Shown: positions 1 to 7,717 of the stretch, in pieces | Layout: each line of letters begins with the position of its first letter | Numbering within the stretch: position 1 is the stretch's first letter | Notes under the pieces: generated by a model | What the model saw: only the letters and a program-made list of their open reading frames with translations | Told to the model about the DNA's origin: nothing | Database searches by the model: none | Assembly: GCA_034696485.1 (NCBI GenBank) | Contig: JAQIWT010001370.1 | Location: 1-11,067 of the forward strand | Direction: 5' to 3' | Length of the DNA: 11,067 nucleotides | Source: Isohypsibius dastychi | Taxonomy: Eukaryota > Tardigrada > Eutardigrada > Parachela > Isohypsibiidae | Program-made: the position numbers and the translations under genes

Positions 1-210
1 TTCACCTTTTTGAACACTCTCAACTGGCATTACCTGGACCTCTACGATATTGGATGCCTGAAACGCAGCGAAGTGCCCAACTATATTGTATACAATTCGG
101 AAGCTCTTGGGGGCTCCTCGTCGGCGAAGAGCGAGAGCGGATCGATACAGAACAAAAAGGTCAACCATGCAGACTTTGTCGGCACAATGCCGCTTTTCGG
201 ATTCAAATAA
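1..210 (+). CDS. 3' terminal exon of an unidentified gene (partial)
   Basis: Reading frame 1 is open from the first base of the window to a TAA at 208-210, giving about 69 residues that start FTFLNTLNWHYLDLYDIG and end TMPLFGFK. The frame enters from outside the window, so this is read as the last exon, or the 3' part of it, of a gene lying to the left. The N-terminal half is rich in aromatic residues (WHYLDLYD); the second half has a serine/glycine-rich stretch (GGSSSAKSESGS) that is probably disordered. I do not recognise the family. The stop codon is embedded in an AATAAA signal at 206-211, which supports a gene end here but would imply a very short 3' UTR. An internal splice at 159-160 (AAG/GTCAAC) cannot be excluded. 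The reading frame is seen directly; its gene status is inferred. Confidence 0.4.
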   Translation, partial: FTFLNTLNWHYLDLYDIGCLKRSEVPNYIVYNSEALGGSSSAKSESGSIQNKKVNHADFVGTMPLFGFK

Positions 211-211
211 A
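206..211 (+). promoter_or_regulatory. Poly(A) signal overlapping the stop codon
   Basis: AATAAA lies at 206-211 and contains the TAA stop of the left-edge reading frame. It could direct 3' end formation just downstream, or be coincidental because TAA stops readily create AATAAA. Confidence 0.25.
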
Positions 212-1143
212 TGTTTGTGAACAAGCAAGTTTAGTTATCTTATTGGATAGAAAGAAAAGTCTGACTTGCATCAAAATTTTACACCGTTTCGTGGTTCGAA
301 ATACTAGGTTAGTTGCTGAAGAAGTAGGTTGTGCGGAATACACAATATCTGTGCATCTCGGAGTCCACAAACATAACGTCTTGCAAATGCAAGTTAACTC
401 TCATTTTCATTATATACATGGAATGCTGAGTGAGGAGCCATCCACAAATCTCCACATCTCAAAACCGGATGATCTGTCTGACGATCTTACATGACAGGCA
501 AGCAGAGATATAATGTGACAAACCTTCAAGTGGCAAAGGTCAACTAGTTATATCAGTAACGTATATCGAAGTGCTGGCGTTTCACAATTTTGTTAACTGT
601 CTCCTTCCTCCTTTTTGTTTCCTACCAGAATTACGTACCGACAAATCTCTAGTTAGAAAAAGTGCACGTATTCTTGATTGCACGGAACGGTGGCAACTTT
701 GCTGCACGAGATTGTTGTTACCGAGTCCAATACATGTCTGAACCTTCAACTAAACATTCAAAAGCAGTGTGCTTTCCCAGCAGGATTGTTCCCAGCCAGA
801 ATCATGAATCATACCCGCTTTATTTCACGAAGAAAATGTCTTGTCAAGCGTAACGCAAATTCACCTTCGGGCGTTTAAATACCGCACCTCACCACGTGGA
901 GAAAATAAATTGGAAAATTTTACGGTTGCACTTGAATAAACTCATGGATCTCGGATGAACGATTTGTTCCACCCCGTCTGACCTACTTTCATAGAATCGA
1001 TAATTTATTCCGGATCGATATTTCCATTATTTGAACCTACCGTAGTTGAAAAAGGTGGAAAGATGTGGATCAACCTGAAATCGATTTCTCCTGATTGAAT
1101 TTTTCGCGTCTGGACTTTATTCTCGTAGAATATTTGCTCACCA
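211..1143. other. Intergenic or UTR stretch with no supported gene
   Basis: No reading frame here shows recognisable domains or good splice support. Two AATAAA hexamers on the plus strand at 904-909 and 935-940 may mark the 3' end of a transcript. A weak acceptor-like CTACCAG at 622-628 precedes a 36-codon frame ending in TGA at 739-741, which could be a short last exon. An 8-bp palindrome CCACGTGG (E-box core) sits at 892-899. None of these is enough to call a gene. Confidence 0.4.
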
Positions 1144-1506
1144 ATGGATTTCACTTTGCATTTGTGTCTCCGATTGGGATTCATCTGGGCAGCTAAAGTA
1201 ATATTTGCGCAGGAATTGTCATACAAGTATGATTTTCATAACGGTAAGTGGGTGAACGGTTTTGGTTCAATCGAGAAAATATATGATCTCGTTGTAGTGT
1301 TGTTGGATCACTTTGCTACAAAATCACTTCAGCTGAATCTGGCTTGTAAGGGATTGACCACAGACATTAAAAGAAGTGGCCGCATTGTGATTAATCTTTA
1401 TTGCGAACGTCGGCCTTTTGAGATTAAAATTGTTGCGCCGACACCAATTTCCTGCAAAGACTCGGATTCGAGCGAATTCTTTCGAATCTATCTCAACGTG
1501 CGGTAA
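1144..1506 (+). CDS. Small secreted protein, possibly MRH-like
   Basis: The 120-codon frame begins at an ATG followed by G (CCAATGG). The first about 22 residues (MDFTLHLCLRLGFIWAAKVI then FA) have the hydrophobic core of a signal peptide. The C-terminal part contains RSGRIVINLYC, then PFEIKIVAPTPISC. The pattern of a beta-strand ending in Cys, then a short strand and a second Cys, recalls the end of mannose-6-phosphate receptor homology domains (M6PR, OS-9, glucosidase II beta, Atg27). That resemblance is weak and the domain would be truncated, so no function is claimed. A GTAAGT donor at 1244 could pair with an acceptor ending at 1297 and remove a frame-preserving 54-nt intron, which would shorten the protein by 18 residues. 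An AATAAA lies 40 nt after the stop. No upstream exon was identified. Confidence 0.4.
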   Translation: MDFTLHLCLRLGFIWAAKVIFAQELSYKYDFHNGKWVNGFGSIEKIYDLVVVLLDHFATKSLQLNLACKGLTTDIKRSGRIVINLYCERRPFEIKIVAPTPISCKDSDSSEFFRIYLNVR

Positions 1507-1545
1507 ATGCGCTTCATCATACAGAATGAAATTTTTACACTTGCG

Positions 1546-1551
1546 AATAAA
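1546..1551 (+). promoter_or_regulatory. Poly(A) signal after the small secreted ORF
   Basis: AATAAA starts 40 nt after the TAA at 1504-1506. A second AATAAA lies at 1608-1613. The spacing fits a short 3' UTR for the 1144-1506 frame. Confidence 0.4.
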
Positions 1552-2003
1552 TGATTAGATGAATGAAAAGGGTATGAGATGGAAACAGAAGAACCGGATG
1601 AATATTGAATAAACAGAAAAAAACAGACAAGAAAATAGTAAGAGTGTATATTAGCATGTATATTGCATCACATAAGATGATTTGCGTTTTGCTTGGTAGA
1701 ATTCAGTGGCGAGGTTTTGGGCAGTGATAACTGCAAGCGTCTGTGTGACAAAAAATTTTTGGTAACTTGAAAACAAACAAAAAACATTTATTCCGATTTT
1801 TTTGCTGAAAAAACCATGTTTTCCATTTAAAAAAATTCAAAAAAAAGTGATTTGATGGACTTTAAAAAACCCAGTAAATATAAACAGCTGGGAGTTCGAA
1901 AACATTTTCCTCAAAAAACGAACTTCAGCTGATAATTGAAGCCCAAAAGAAGATCAATTTTCACGCCGCCATGCAATCTCGTATTTTATATTCTTCACCC
2001 TAG
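1552..2003. other. AT-rich noncoding stretch with oligo-A tracts
   Basis: No coding signal is seen. From about 1750 to 1870 the sequence is dominated by runs of A and T, including several A tracts of 6 or more. The right end (1982-2003) is pyrimidine-rich and finishes in CCCTAG, which could be the acceptor of the exon that follows. Confidence 0.4.
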
Positions 2004-2620
2004 TTCGTCTTTGTAGATCTCATTTTCTTAAAGACCAGGAAGTCCTTGACCTCAGCGATCCATTATTCCCAACCAAAAAGCGACTGAATCTCCACACTCC
2101 AGCCAACACCATCGATGACACACTTCAGTCATATGCGCAGTTACTAACAACCGGTCCAATGGCGCTCCTCGAGTACACCCCCGGCGCCACTGTCCCCCAC
2201 TCGACCTGTCAAGGCCATAGCGGCAACGCACTGTTCGTCGAGATGGAATACGTTCTTGTTTCAGACATCCAACCAACCGGACTCGAATCATTCAAGTTCA
2301 CCAGGTGCCCAGCGCTAGGGGGTTTCATTCCGACCGGACTTCTGTGTGACCAGTTTTCAGGTGACAGACCCTTGGGATGTCCAGTGGAAATTGACAGTAA
2401 CCCACAAAGTCCCTCACCGGCCACTGGTCAGGATCGAAGAGATCTGGACTGTCATCCTCTGGTTTTTGGACAACAACGTGATAAAATGCTGGAGGGGGTG
2501 CTGGATGGGTCCGTTCCGATTGTTGGCAGTGCGATGGTTGCTCGCGTATCGACGCATCTGTTTGTTGTGGTTTTGTTAACACTGCATCATAACTTCGTTG
2601 TTTACTGCTTATTACTGTGA
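2004..2620 (+). CDS. Terminal exon with GPI-like hydrophobic C-terminus
   Basis: One frame stays open from 1940 to a TGA at 2618-2620. A plausible acceptor (pyrimidine tract plus CTAG ending at 2003) would start the exon at 2004. Third codon positions between about 2120 and 2310 are strongly biased to C or G, unlike flanking DNA, which favours this frame as coding. The product is cysteine-bearing and extracellular in flavour. It ends with a small-residue region (LEGVLDGSVPIVGSAMV), a basic residue, then a hydrophobic tail THLFVVVLLTLHHNFVVYCL running to the stop. That layout fits either a GPI-anchor signal or a C-terminal membrane segment. I do not recognise the family. An ATG at 2159 is in frame but probably internal. 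Other frames across 2209-2582 are also open, so the frame choice rests on codon bias. No AATAAA follows closely. Confidence 0.35.
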
Positions 2621-2677
2621 TATTTTGTTTTTCTTGCCTAAAATCTCACCAACTGCATCTTGCCAAAAATCATCTTC

Positions 2678-2683
2678 TTTATT
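2678..2683 (-). promoter_or_regulatory. Poly(A) signal for the small minus-strand gene
   Basis: TTTATT on the plus strand (AATAAA on the minus strand) starts 66 nt beyond the minus-strand stop at 2751-2749. This supports 3' end formation for the 2940-2749 reading frame. Confidence 0.45.
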
Positions 2684-2748
2684 GAAAAATCTTAATTCAG
2701 ACTTGAACAAAACACATTCGAGTTACAAGGTCGAAAAACTGACTGGTT

Positions 2749-2940
2749 TTAACAAGCGTCTCCATAAACAGTGCCAGATGCTCCCTCCGGTGGGACGTCG
2801 GGGTCCTTGTCTCCCGAGGTGCGTGCCGTCTCAATCCGTTTGGCGGCAGCCTCCATTGCATTCATCTCACCTTTTCCGCCCAGAAATTCGGATCGGGAAT
2901 GGTCAGTCAGGTCGACTTTGTCGCGATGGTTGGGATCCAT
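2749..2940 (-). CDS. Small hydrophilic, probably disordered protein
   Basis: The frame starts at the ATG at 2940-2938 in a favourable context (AAAATGG: A at -3, G at +4) and ends in TAA at 2751-2749, giving 63 residues. The product (MDPNHRDKVDLTDHSRSEFL, then GGKGEMNAMEAAAKRIETAR, then a Pro/Gly-rich acidic tail ending in GDAC) is very hydrophilic, has one alanine-rich amphipathic helix, and has no signal peptide or membrane segment. I do not recognise a family; the AMEAAAKRIE helix vaguely recalls small stress-related hydrophilic proteins, but that is not evidence. The frame extends upstream to an alternative ATG at 3156, but the added part is basic and AT-rich and looks like 5' UTR. A 10-bp palindrome containing CACGTG (2975-2984) lies just upstream and an AATAAA lies 66 nt downstream. 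Confidence 0.45.
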   Translation of the reverse strand: MDPNHRDKVDLTDHSRSEFLGGKGEMNAMEAAAKRIETARTSGDKDPDVPPEGASGTVYGDAC

Positions 2941-2974
2941 TTTGGAAAATTTAAAAAAAAACTTGTGCTTCAAG

Positions 2975-2984
2975 TTCACGTGAA
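2975..2984. promoter_or_regulatory. Palindromic E-box upstream of the small minus-strand gene
   Basis: TTCACGTGAA is a perfect 10-bp palindrome containing the CACGTG bHLH core. It lies 34 nt upstream of the minus-strand ATG at 2940. The sequence is clear; binding is an inference. Confidence 0.25.
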
Positions 2985-3180
2985 ATGAGAAAACAACGGG
3001 CGAGAAATAGTGATGTGTATTCTGCGCAGTTTCGATTTCGTTTATCTCTGGGCTGTTTTTGGCAAATTTTCTGTAGCGGGGATATACCATGCTCTTGGCT
3101 AAAATGTCACTTTTCTTTTCATTTACAGCTTTTTGCGTTATTTTGAAAACGTTCAAAACATATGGAGCTGCGGTACAAGC

Positions 3181-5732
3181 TCAATTTACACAAGCTGACT
3201 CAAAATCAGTCACCCATAATCTTAGAAACGCATTTAGATTTTCATCGTTCGCAACTGCCCACAGGTCGCTTCGTGAATCGAGTTTGAGGATCTTTGGAAA
3301 TTCCAGGTTCAAAGTGGAACCGGTCATAAACCTGCACAAGCAATGGTTTTTTGTTTGCTCATGAGTTCACAGAAATCACTGACCTTTGCGCAACGAATGC
3401 ACCCAACAACTTGTTGGATTTTCTGGAAGTGTAGTTTGACGACATATCGACCAGGTGAACACCATGACCTTTCCCAATACGGTCCTTCGAAATGAGATCC
3501 AGTGGGAACATCAGTGGCAAAGCTCGTTGGAAAATATGGTGCCACTGTAATACCAACACCCATTCACGAGCAGCTCAATTAGTTAAGTGGACTTGTCGAA
3601 CAAACCTGTTCAACCAACGCGCCTGGCTTGACAAGTCCACAAGTGCTGCCATTCAGCGCATATTTTTCCACTTTATCCAGAAACGTTTCAGACGGAACGC
3701 AACCCTGGAATTCGGCGATGTCTTCGGAAACGGACATTTTCAACGTCTCGCAGCTGCTCAAATTCGAAGTGAGCTCCGTTTGTGATCGGAGCGCTGAAGC
3801 TGCACCAATACTGTCGTTCAGATCAAGACTTATAAGAACGCTTCCATTGTAAACCCAGTCAAAATACGCATCCGCACGGAAAAACGGAATCAAATCACCA
3901 TCAGCCACCGGTAGCCATGTGAAATTCTGAAAAGTTTTTAGGTCAGTGATTCAAAAAAAACTTAGTGTAGTTAAAAGGTCACCGATTCCAAGCGCATAAT
4001 TTCTTCAGCTTGAAGAATCTCCGTGACTGATTTGCTGATGAGACAGTCAGTAATCGTCCTGGACGAGTTGACATCGGCACATCCAGCCGTAGCTGCCAGT
4101 TTGGCTGCCAAATGATAGCCTGACACGACAGGCTGTTGAAGCGGTTGGGCATGAATAGTAATCACACCGGAAATGACTTCTGTAACGGGATCTCAATGGA
4201 AGCCACACAGATACGCGTGACAAGTATGCTTCCCTATTTACCAACCTCGTACTTGCTCATCTAACATCAACAGCGGAATGAGTCCGCCACCCGAGCCGAC
4301 TCCGCATAAGACGATGCGATCGGGATTAGCCCCGAACCGGCTGATGTACTGCTGGATCCATGTTAATGCCATTTTGATGTCTTTTAACCCCCAATTGCCT
4401 TTTGCATTCCAGTCATCAGTGCTTAAATAGCCTATCCGGTTTAAGAAGAAATGGTGATGTCATATCGTTGTTTTGAGGGAATTTTGAATAGAAATGGAGA
4501 TTGAGGAGCTCACTAAATAGTCCACTACGAAAACTGATAGTGATGACAATCACGTTGTTATCCCAGGAGAATTCGTTCACATCCAAATTCCATCCGGCTA
4601 GAAAAATCCAGATTCATTGCAAAAAAACAACCTCTACTTTTATTGATAAAAAATATCAGGTGGGTTTCAGGATGTATACAGTAAGTACGAATTGAATGGA
4701 GAGATTTTGGAATTTTTACATGACTTTGCAAGAAGCTAATCGAGGATTAGTATGGTTTCTCGCGGAATTCAATGAATTCAAAGCACCTGACCTGCTTCCT
4801 AGGAAATCCATACGTTATTCAAAAAAAGTTTAATCGTATTATAAAAGATATCCAATATCAAATTGGAATAGAAAGATAAATGACAACCTGGAATTGTATC
4901 TGTTAGGTGAACAAGAAATGGGTCCACTCCTTAAGATATACCCAAGAAATGAAAGATATTAACCGACTCAATTTACAAATTTGAACTGACACGCGATTTT
5001 GCAAACAAAAAACTCGATGTTTTTCGCTGGTTCACAATTGATCATGAGTTACTGAGGTTTTCTCAGCCTGATTAATCTCATCCAGCAAATCAACTGGACA
5101 AGTTTATTCAATTAAGAAATAGGTTGCCTTGATTTGGGTTTTGAAACCATCTGTAGCTTTTAGGAAAAAAATAGTGATACATTTGGAATAACATTTTGAT
5201 CGTTAATGTCGATTCAGTGTGCCTTTTTACCCATATCATCATCGGTGCCAACAACCACCATAACTGGCCACAAGTTTGTTCTAAGTTGCCCATGGTCCTG
5301 ATTTATAAGCGGCAGATGAATATTCATAAACAGGCAATCTTCACTGAAACGCTCCGAAATCGATGAATTCCCCGAGATCTGGGCTTTTCTTGACATGCAA
5401 GCCGGTCCAGCCTCGACATGAGCATTCTGCCGTGGTGACTCTTCCATTTCGAAATCATCATAAAATTTCGGCGGCTGAAAAAATCCATTACTTACAACTA
5501 AATTTTAGAGACAAGAAAAAAGTACTTGGAATCTTTCGGCTTTTGCATAACGAACTCCCAAAAATTCCCACGCTTTCCAGTTGCCATTTGCCGATTGCAA
5601 TGTTTCCCGACCCGTGATTTTCGCACGGTGTAGATGGACTATACCGTCGTACAAATTAGCGTAATCCATATAATTAAATCCATAAGCGGCATGGCAAAGT
5701 ACGACAGAGAAAACGAATCCGAGCGACGTCAT
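3181..5732 (-). CDS. Secreted carboxylesterase-family protein, probably inactive
   Basis: Eight exons join in frame to 516 codons plus stop: 5732-5526, 5474-5231, 4597-4514, 4431-4246, 4179-3983, 3926-3606, 3544-3384 and 3331-3181, all GT-AG. The family is type-B carboxylesterase/cholinesterase (alpha/beta hydrolase). The ATG at 5732 gives a clean signal peptide (MTSLGFVFSVVLCHAAYG). Family marks follow in order: FLGVRYAK (57-64); C96 with SEDCLFMNIHLP (113-124), the usual first disulfide; the strand WPVMVVV (138-144); VIVITISFR (166-174); GNWGLKD (190-196); RFGANPDRIVLCG (210-222); WLPVADGD (310-317); and a late HG at 440-441, which fits the catalytic His. Two key motifs are missing. The GESAG elbow reads GVGSG (222-226), so the nucleophile Ser is Gly224, and the oxyanion-hole HGGG region reads GTDD (145-148). 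The acid position may be D344. There is no C-terminal transmembrane segment. Predicted role: secreted, non-hydrolytic, as in neuroligin, glutactin or thyroglobulin-type relatives. Splice sites were chosen by hand. Confidence 0.85.
4598..5230 (-). other. Large intron 2 of the esterase-like gene
   Basis: This 633-nt intron is far longer than the other introns of the gene (51-82 nt). It starts GTAAAA and ends in TTTTTCTAG. It is AT-rich, has stops in all frames, and shows no coding or repeat signal that I can support. Exon phases match across it (phase 1), so no missing exon is required. Confidence 0.6.
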
Positions 5733-6129
5733 TCTCAAATCTGTGCGAGATCGTGTCAGTATCAATAATCTGGATTACAGAAACATGTTAGAGATCGATG
5801 CGTCCTAAGAGCTCCGAGCCCCAAAAAACATCCCCTTGAAATGAAAGCAGGAGTGAGAAATCCGTGCAATCGAGTTGAGCAATAAATGGAAGAGTGACCT
5901 TTTAAGTGATTTTAACTTCCGGCCCTCAAGCGATCACAGAGCTCTTGCGAGTAACGCCTGACTGGTGCATTGATTTTTTCGGGGGGCCTGATGTTTGAAT
6001 CTGTGCAAAACGATTGGGTCCGGTAGGAATCACGCTGATTATTGGATTCCGTCAAGCCTCATCTCTTTTTGACAAGCTCAAGTTTGGAACATCAAACAAT
6101 CAGGGATAATGGAATTTCATCGCCCTCTC
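5733..6129. other. Upstream region of the esterase-like gene
   Basis: This is noncoding sequence 5' of the minus-strand ATG at 5732. The ATG has A at -3. No convincing TATA box or repeat was seen. An AATAAA at 5881-5886 on the plus strand has no gene in front of it. Confidence 0.3.
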
Positions 6130-6166
6130 AACTGCCCAGTTTGGAGATCGATGAATCTGGGCAGTT
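6130..6166. repeat. Perfect 10-bp inverted repeat
   Basis: AACTGCCCAG at 6130-6139 is the exact reverse complement of CTGGGCAGTT at 6157-6166, with a 17-nt spacer. It could form a hairpin or be a dyad protein-binding site. The flanking bases do not extend the arms. Confidence 0.6.
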
Positions 6167-6981
6167 ATGATAACACAGCTAAACAGCACGAGCCTGGGTT
6201 AAATGAAGTGCAAATTTGACAAATGACATAATGGCAACATCGAAAAACTTGTCATAGATCAGCTTGAACTACGTGTTGACGGGACCATGGGAGACGCTAA
6301 TGGGCAACGTTTTATGATCAATCCGAAACATAGATGATGCTGAATATTGTTGCGAAATACTTTTTTTCGATGACCAATATCAAAATCCGGTTCATACCGT
6401 GCCATGACAGGACGAGTCAACTGAAGGTGAATTTTGGCGAATAACTTGAAATAATTCTTTTAATGAAGGTGATCAACTAATATATGGTACATGAACGATA
6501 TATATTTGACTCAGCAAGTGTGATCAGTCTATAAGATTTCAATAAACGTCGATGACAAGTTTCTGTGACTGAGCGGGGGATCCAGCGTAAGTATGAGTAA
6601 TTGTTCGAAGTCCAAAATCAGTGCATGTTCCAGCAAAAAAAACTGGCTCGGTGTACTAACAGCAACTTTCAGAATTCTTTGTTCGAATCTTAATGTACGC
6701 AGAAAGAGCCTACTTTTACAGGTTTTTTTGGCTGACTGAAGTAAGGTGGTTTGTTTGTCAATGAAGAACAGCTCAAAATTTCAGCCGCCCTCAGCCCCAT
6801 GTAAATTGTCATCTGAACTCCGCCGCAACAAGATACAACACTACTGTAATCATCCGTCAACTTTTGTACACCTACGGCTGGACCTTACAAGGTTTGGATA
6901 GTGATGTGTTGCGTCCAGGTCTTGAAAACAACTTCCATAGACTCACATGTTAAAAAGTTTTAAAAGTTTAAACCCGACCCC
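6167..6981. other. Intergenic stretch with nothing recognisable
   Basis: No long frame, splice-supported exon, RNA gene or obvious repeat was found in this roughly 800-nt stretch. Confidence 0.4.
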
Positions 6982-7023
6982 CAGGCTACCTTACTCCCCC
7001 CTCAGGCTACCTTACTCCCCCCT
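6982..7023. repeat. Two exact tandem copies of a 21-bp unit
   Basis: The 21-bp unit, CAGGCTACCTTACTCCCCCC followed by T, occurs twice head to tail (6982-7002 and 7003-7023) without mismatch. The motif GCTACC or its complement recurs in degenerate form to about 7113. C runs at 6978-6982, 6996-7001 and 7017-7022 give G runs on the minus strand. Confidence 0.85.
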
Positions 7024-7113
7024 CGCCTGCGTTAAAAACAATACGCTACCTTACGTATATGTTGCGCTTCCTCACGTATGCGCTACGTACGGTAGGCTAC
7101 GGAACGTACGCTA

Positions 7114-7208
7114 CCGGAAGTGACAAAAACAACCGGAAGTGCAAAAACAACCAGAAGTGACAAAAATGACCGGAAGTGACAAAAACAACCGGAAGTGCCA
7201 AAAAACAA
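7114..7208 (+). repeat. Five-unit tandem array with ETS-type cores
   Basis: Five units of 18-20 bp follow each other: 7114-7132, 7133-7150, 7151-7169, 7170-7188 and 7189-7208. Four begin CCGGAAGTG and one begins CCAGAAGTG; each is followed by an A-rich linker such as ACAAAAACAA. Four copies match the well-known ETS-family (GABPA/ELK-type) consensus CCGGAAGTG. The array lies about 510 nt upstream of the decarboxylase start codon and 95 nt beyond the 3' end of the small minus-strand ORF. Whether it is a regulatory cluster or just a minisatellite cannot be told from sequence. Confidence 0.8.
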
Positions 7209-7261
7209 CATGATGCGTTGAAAATGCGCCACTGAATAAGAGATAAATTCTGGGGGACATG

Positions 7262-7285
7262 ATAATCTGACAAATGTCAGATTAT
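7262..7285. repeat. Perfect 11-bp inverted repeat with 2-nt spacer
   Basis: ATAATCTGACA (7262-7272), AA, then TGTCAGATTAT (7275-7285) is a near-continuous palindrome. The leading GATAATCTGA reappears exactly at 7562-7571, about 300 nt away. The palindrome could be a dimeric transcription-factor site or the remains of a small inverted-repeat element. Confidence 0.7.
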
Positions 7286-7302
7286 AAGGAAAAATTCTAT
7301 TT

Positions 7303-7503
7303 TTACGCAGGTATATTTCTTGTCAATGTAGTGTGTTGTCTTATAGTTTCAGAAAACGGTTTTAGTCTATGCGGTAGTATGAATAAATAAAAACGATCAG
7401 CTCTGGCTCGATCTCGGATCTTGTCCAGTATGCTGGCGCCATTCGCGACAGGATGAAACTGCAGCACAAACAAAGCTGCACTTGTATACACAATTAGGAC
7501 CAT
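7303..7503 (-). CDS. Candidate small secreted protein, divergent to the decarboxylase
   Basis: The ATG at 7503-7501 has an excellent context (GAAATGG: A at -3, G at +4) and opens 66 codons to a stop at 7305-7303. Residues 1-22 (MVLIVYTSAALFVLQFHPVA, NG) form a convincing signal peptide with a likely cleavage after ANG. The mature part (ASILDKIRDRARADRFYLFI and on) is short and basic, without cysteines or dibasic Gly-Lys-Arg processing sites, so a neuropeptide precursor is not supported. A strong acceptor (TCTTTTATTTTCAG, ending at 7568) lies 64 nt upstream of the ATG and suggests a preceding 5' exon or trans-splice site. No AATAAA was found after the stop, and the 3' half could be intron read-through. 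Its start lies 214 nt from the decarboxylase start on the other strand, so the two could share a promoter. Confidence 0.3.
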   Translation of the reverse strand: MVLIVYTSAALFVLQFHPVANGASILDKIRDRARADRFYLFILPHRLKPFSETIRQHTTLTRNIPA

Positions 7504-7717
7504 TTCTGTCTTAGGTTTGATTGTATCGCAGATCCGCCTGACAAGACGGCACAGATGAAGTGATAATCTGAAAATAAAAGATGCCAGGTAGCAGATGTTT
7601 GGTCTCGATAGTATCACTAGACTCAAGTTTTCGCTCAGGAATATTTACGTTGAATTTGCTTCTGACGTTAAATAAATTCTCAAAAGAATTTTGTTGGAGA
7701 AATTTTAATTATCTGTC

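Noticed and set aside
54-494. 146-codon plus-strand ORF at the left end
   Set aside because: It overlaps the better frame 1 reading that enters from the window edge and its translation has no coherent domain or composition.
662-878. Overlapping short plus-strand ORFs and a possible 36-codon last exon from 629 to 741
   Set aside because: The start of the first is a GTG, no domain is recognised, and the acceptor at 622-628 has no matching upstream donor that I can support.
3359-3908. Several plus- and minus-strand ORFs across the esterase-like exons, read as separate genes
   Set aside because: The minus-strand ones are single exons of one spliced gene extended into introns; the plus-strand ones are antisense shadows.
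5108-5293. Minus-strand ORF inside esterase intron 2
   Set aside because: It is an out-of-frame reading of the end of exon 2 plus intron sequence.
5733-5765. Upstream extension of the esterase-like start to 5765
   Set aside because: The codon there is TTG, not ATG; the ATG at 5732 gives a better signal peptide.
6973-7022. Minus-strand G-quadruplex
   Set aside because: G runs are present but two of the three loops are 13 or more nucleotides, so a stable structure is doubtful.
7114-7208. CRISPR-like array
   Set aside because: Units are 18-20 bp with no unique spacers; this is a simple tandem minisatellite in a eukaryotic locus.
7303-7503. Neuropeptide precursor
   Set aside because: No Gly plus dibasic amidation or cleavage sites and no repeated peptide are present.
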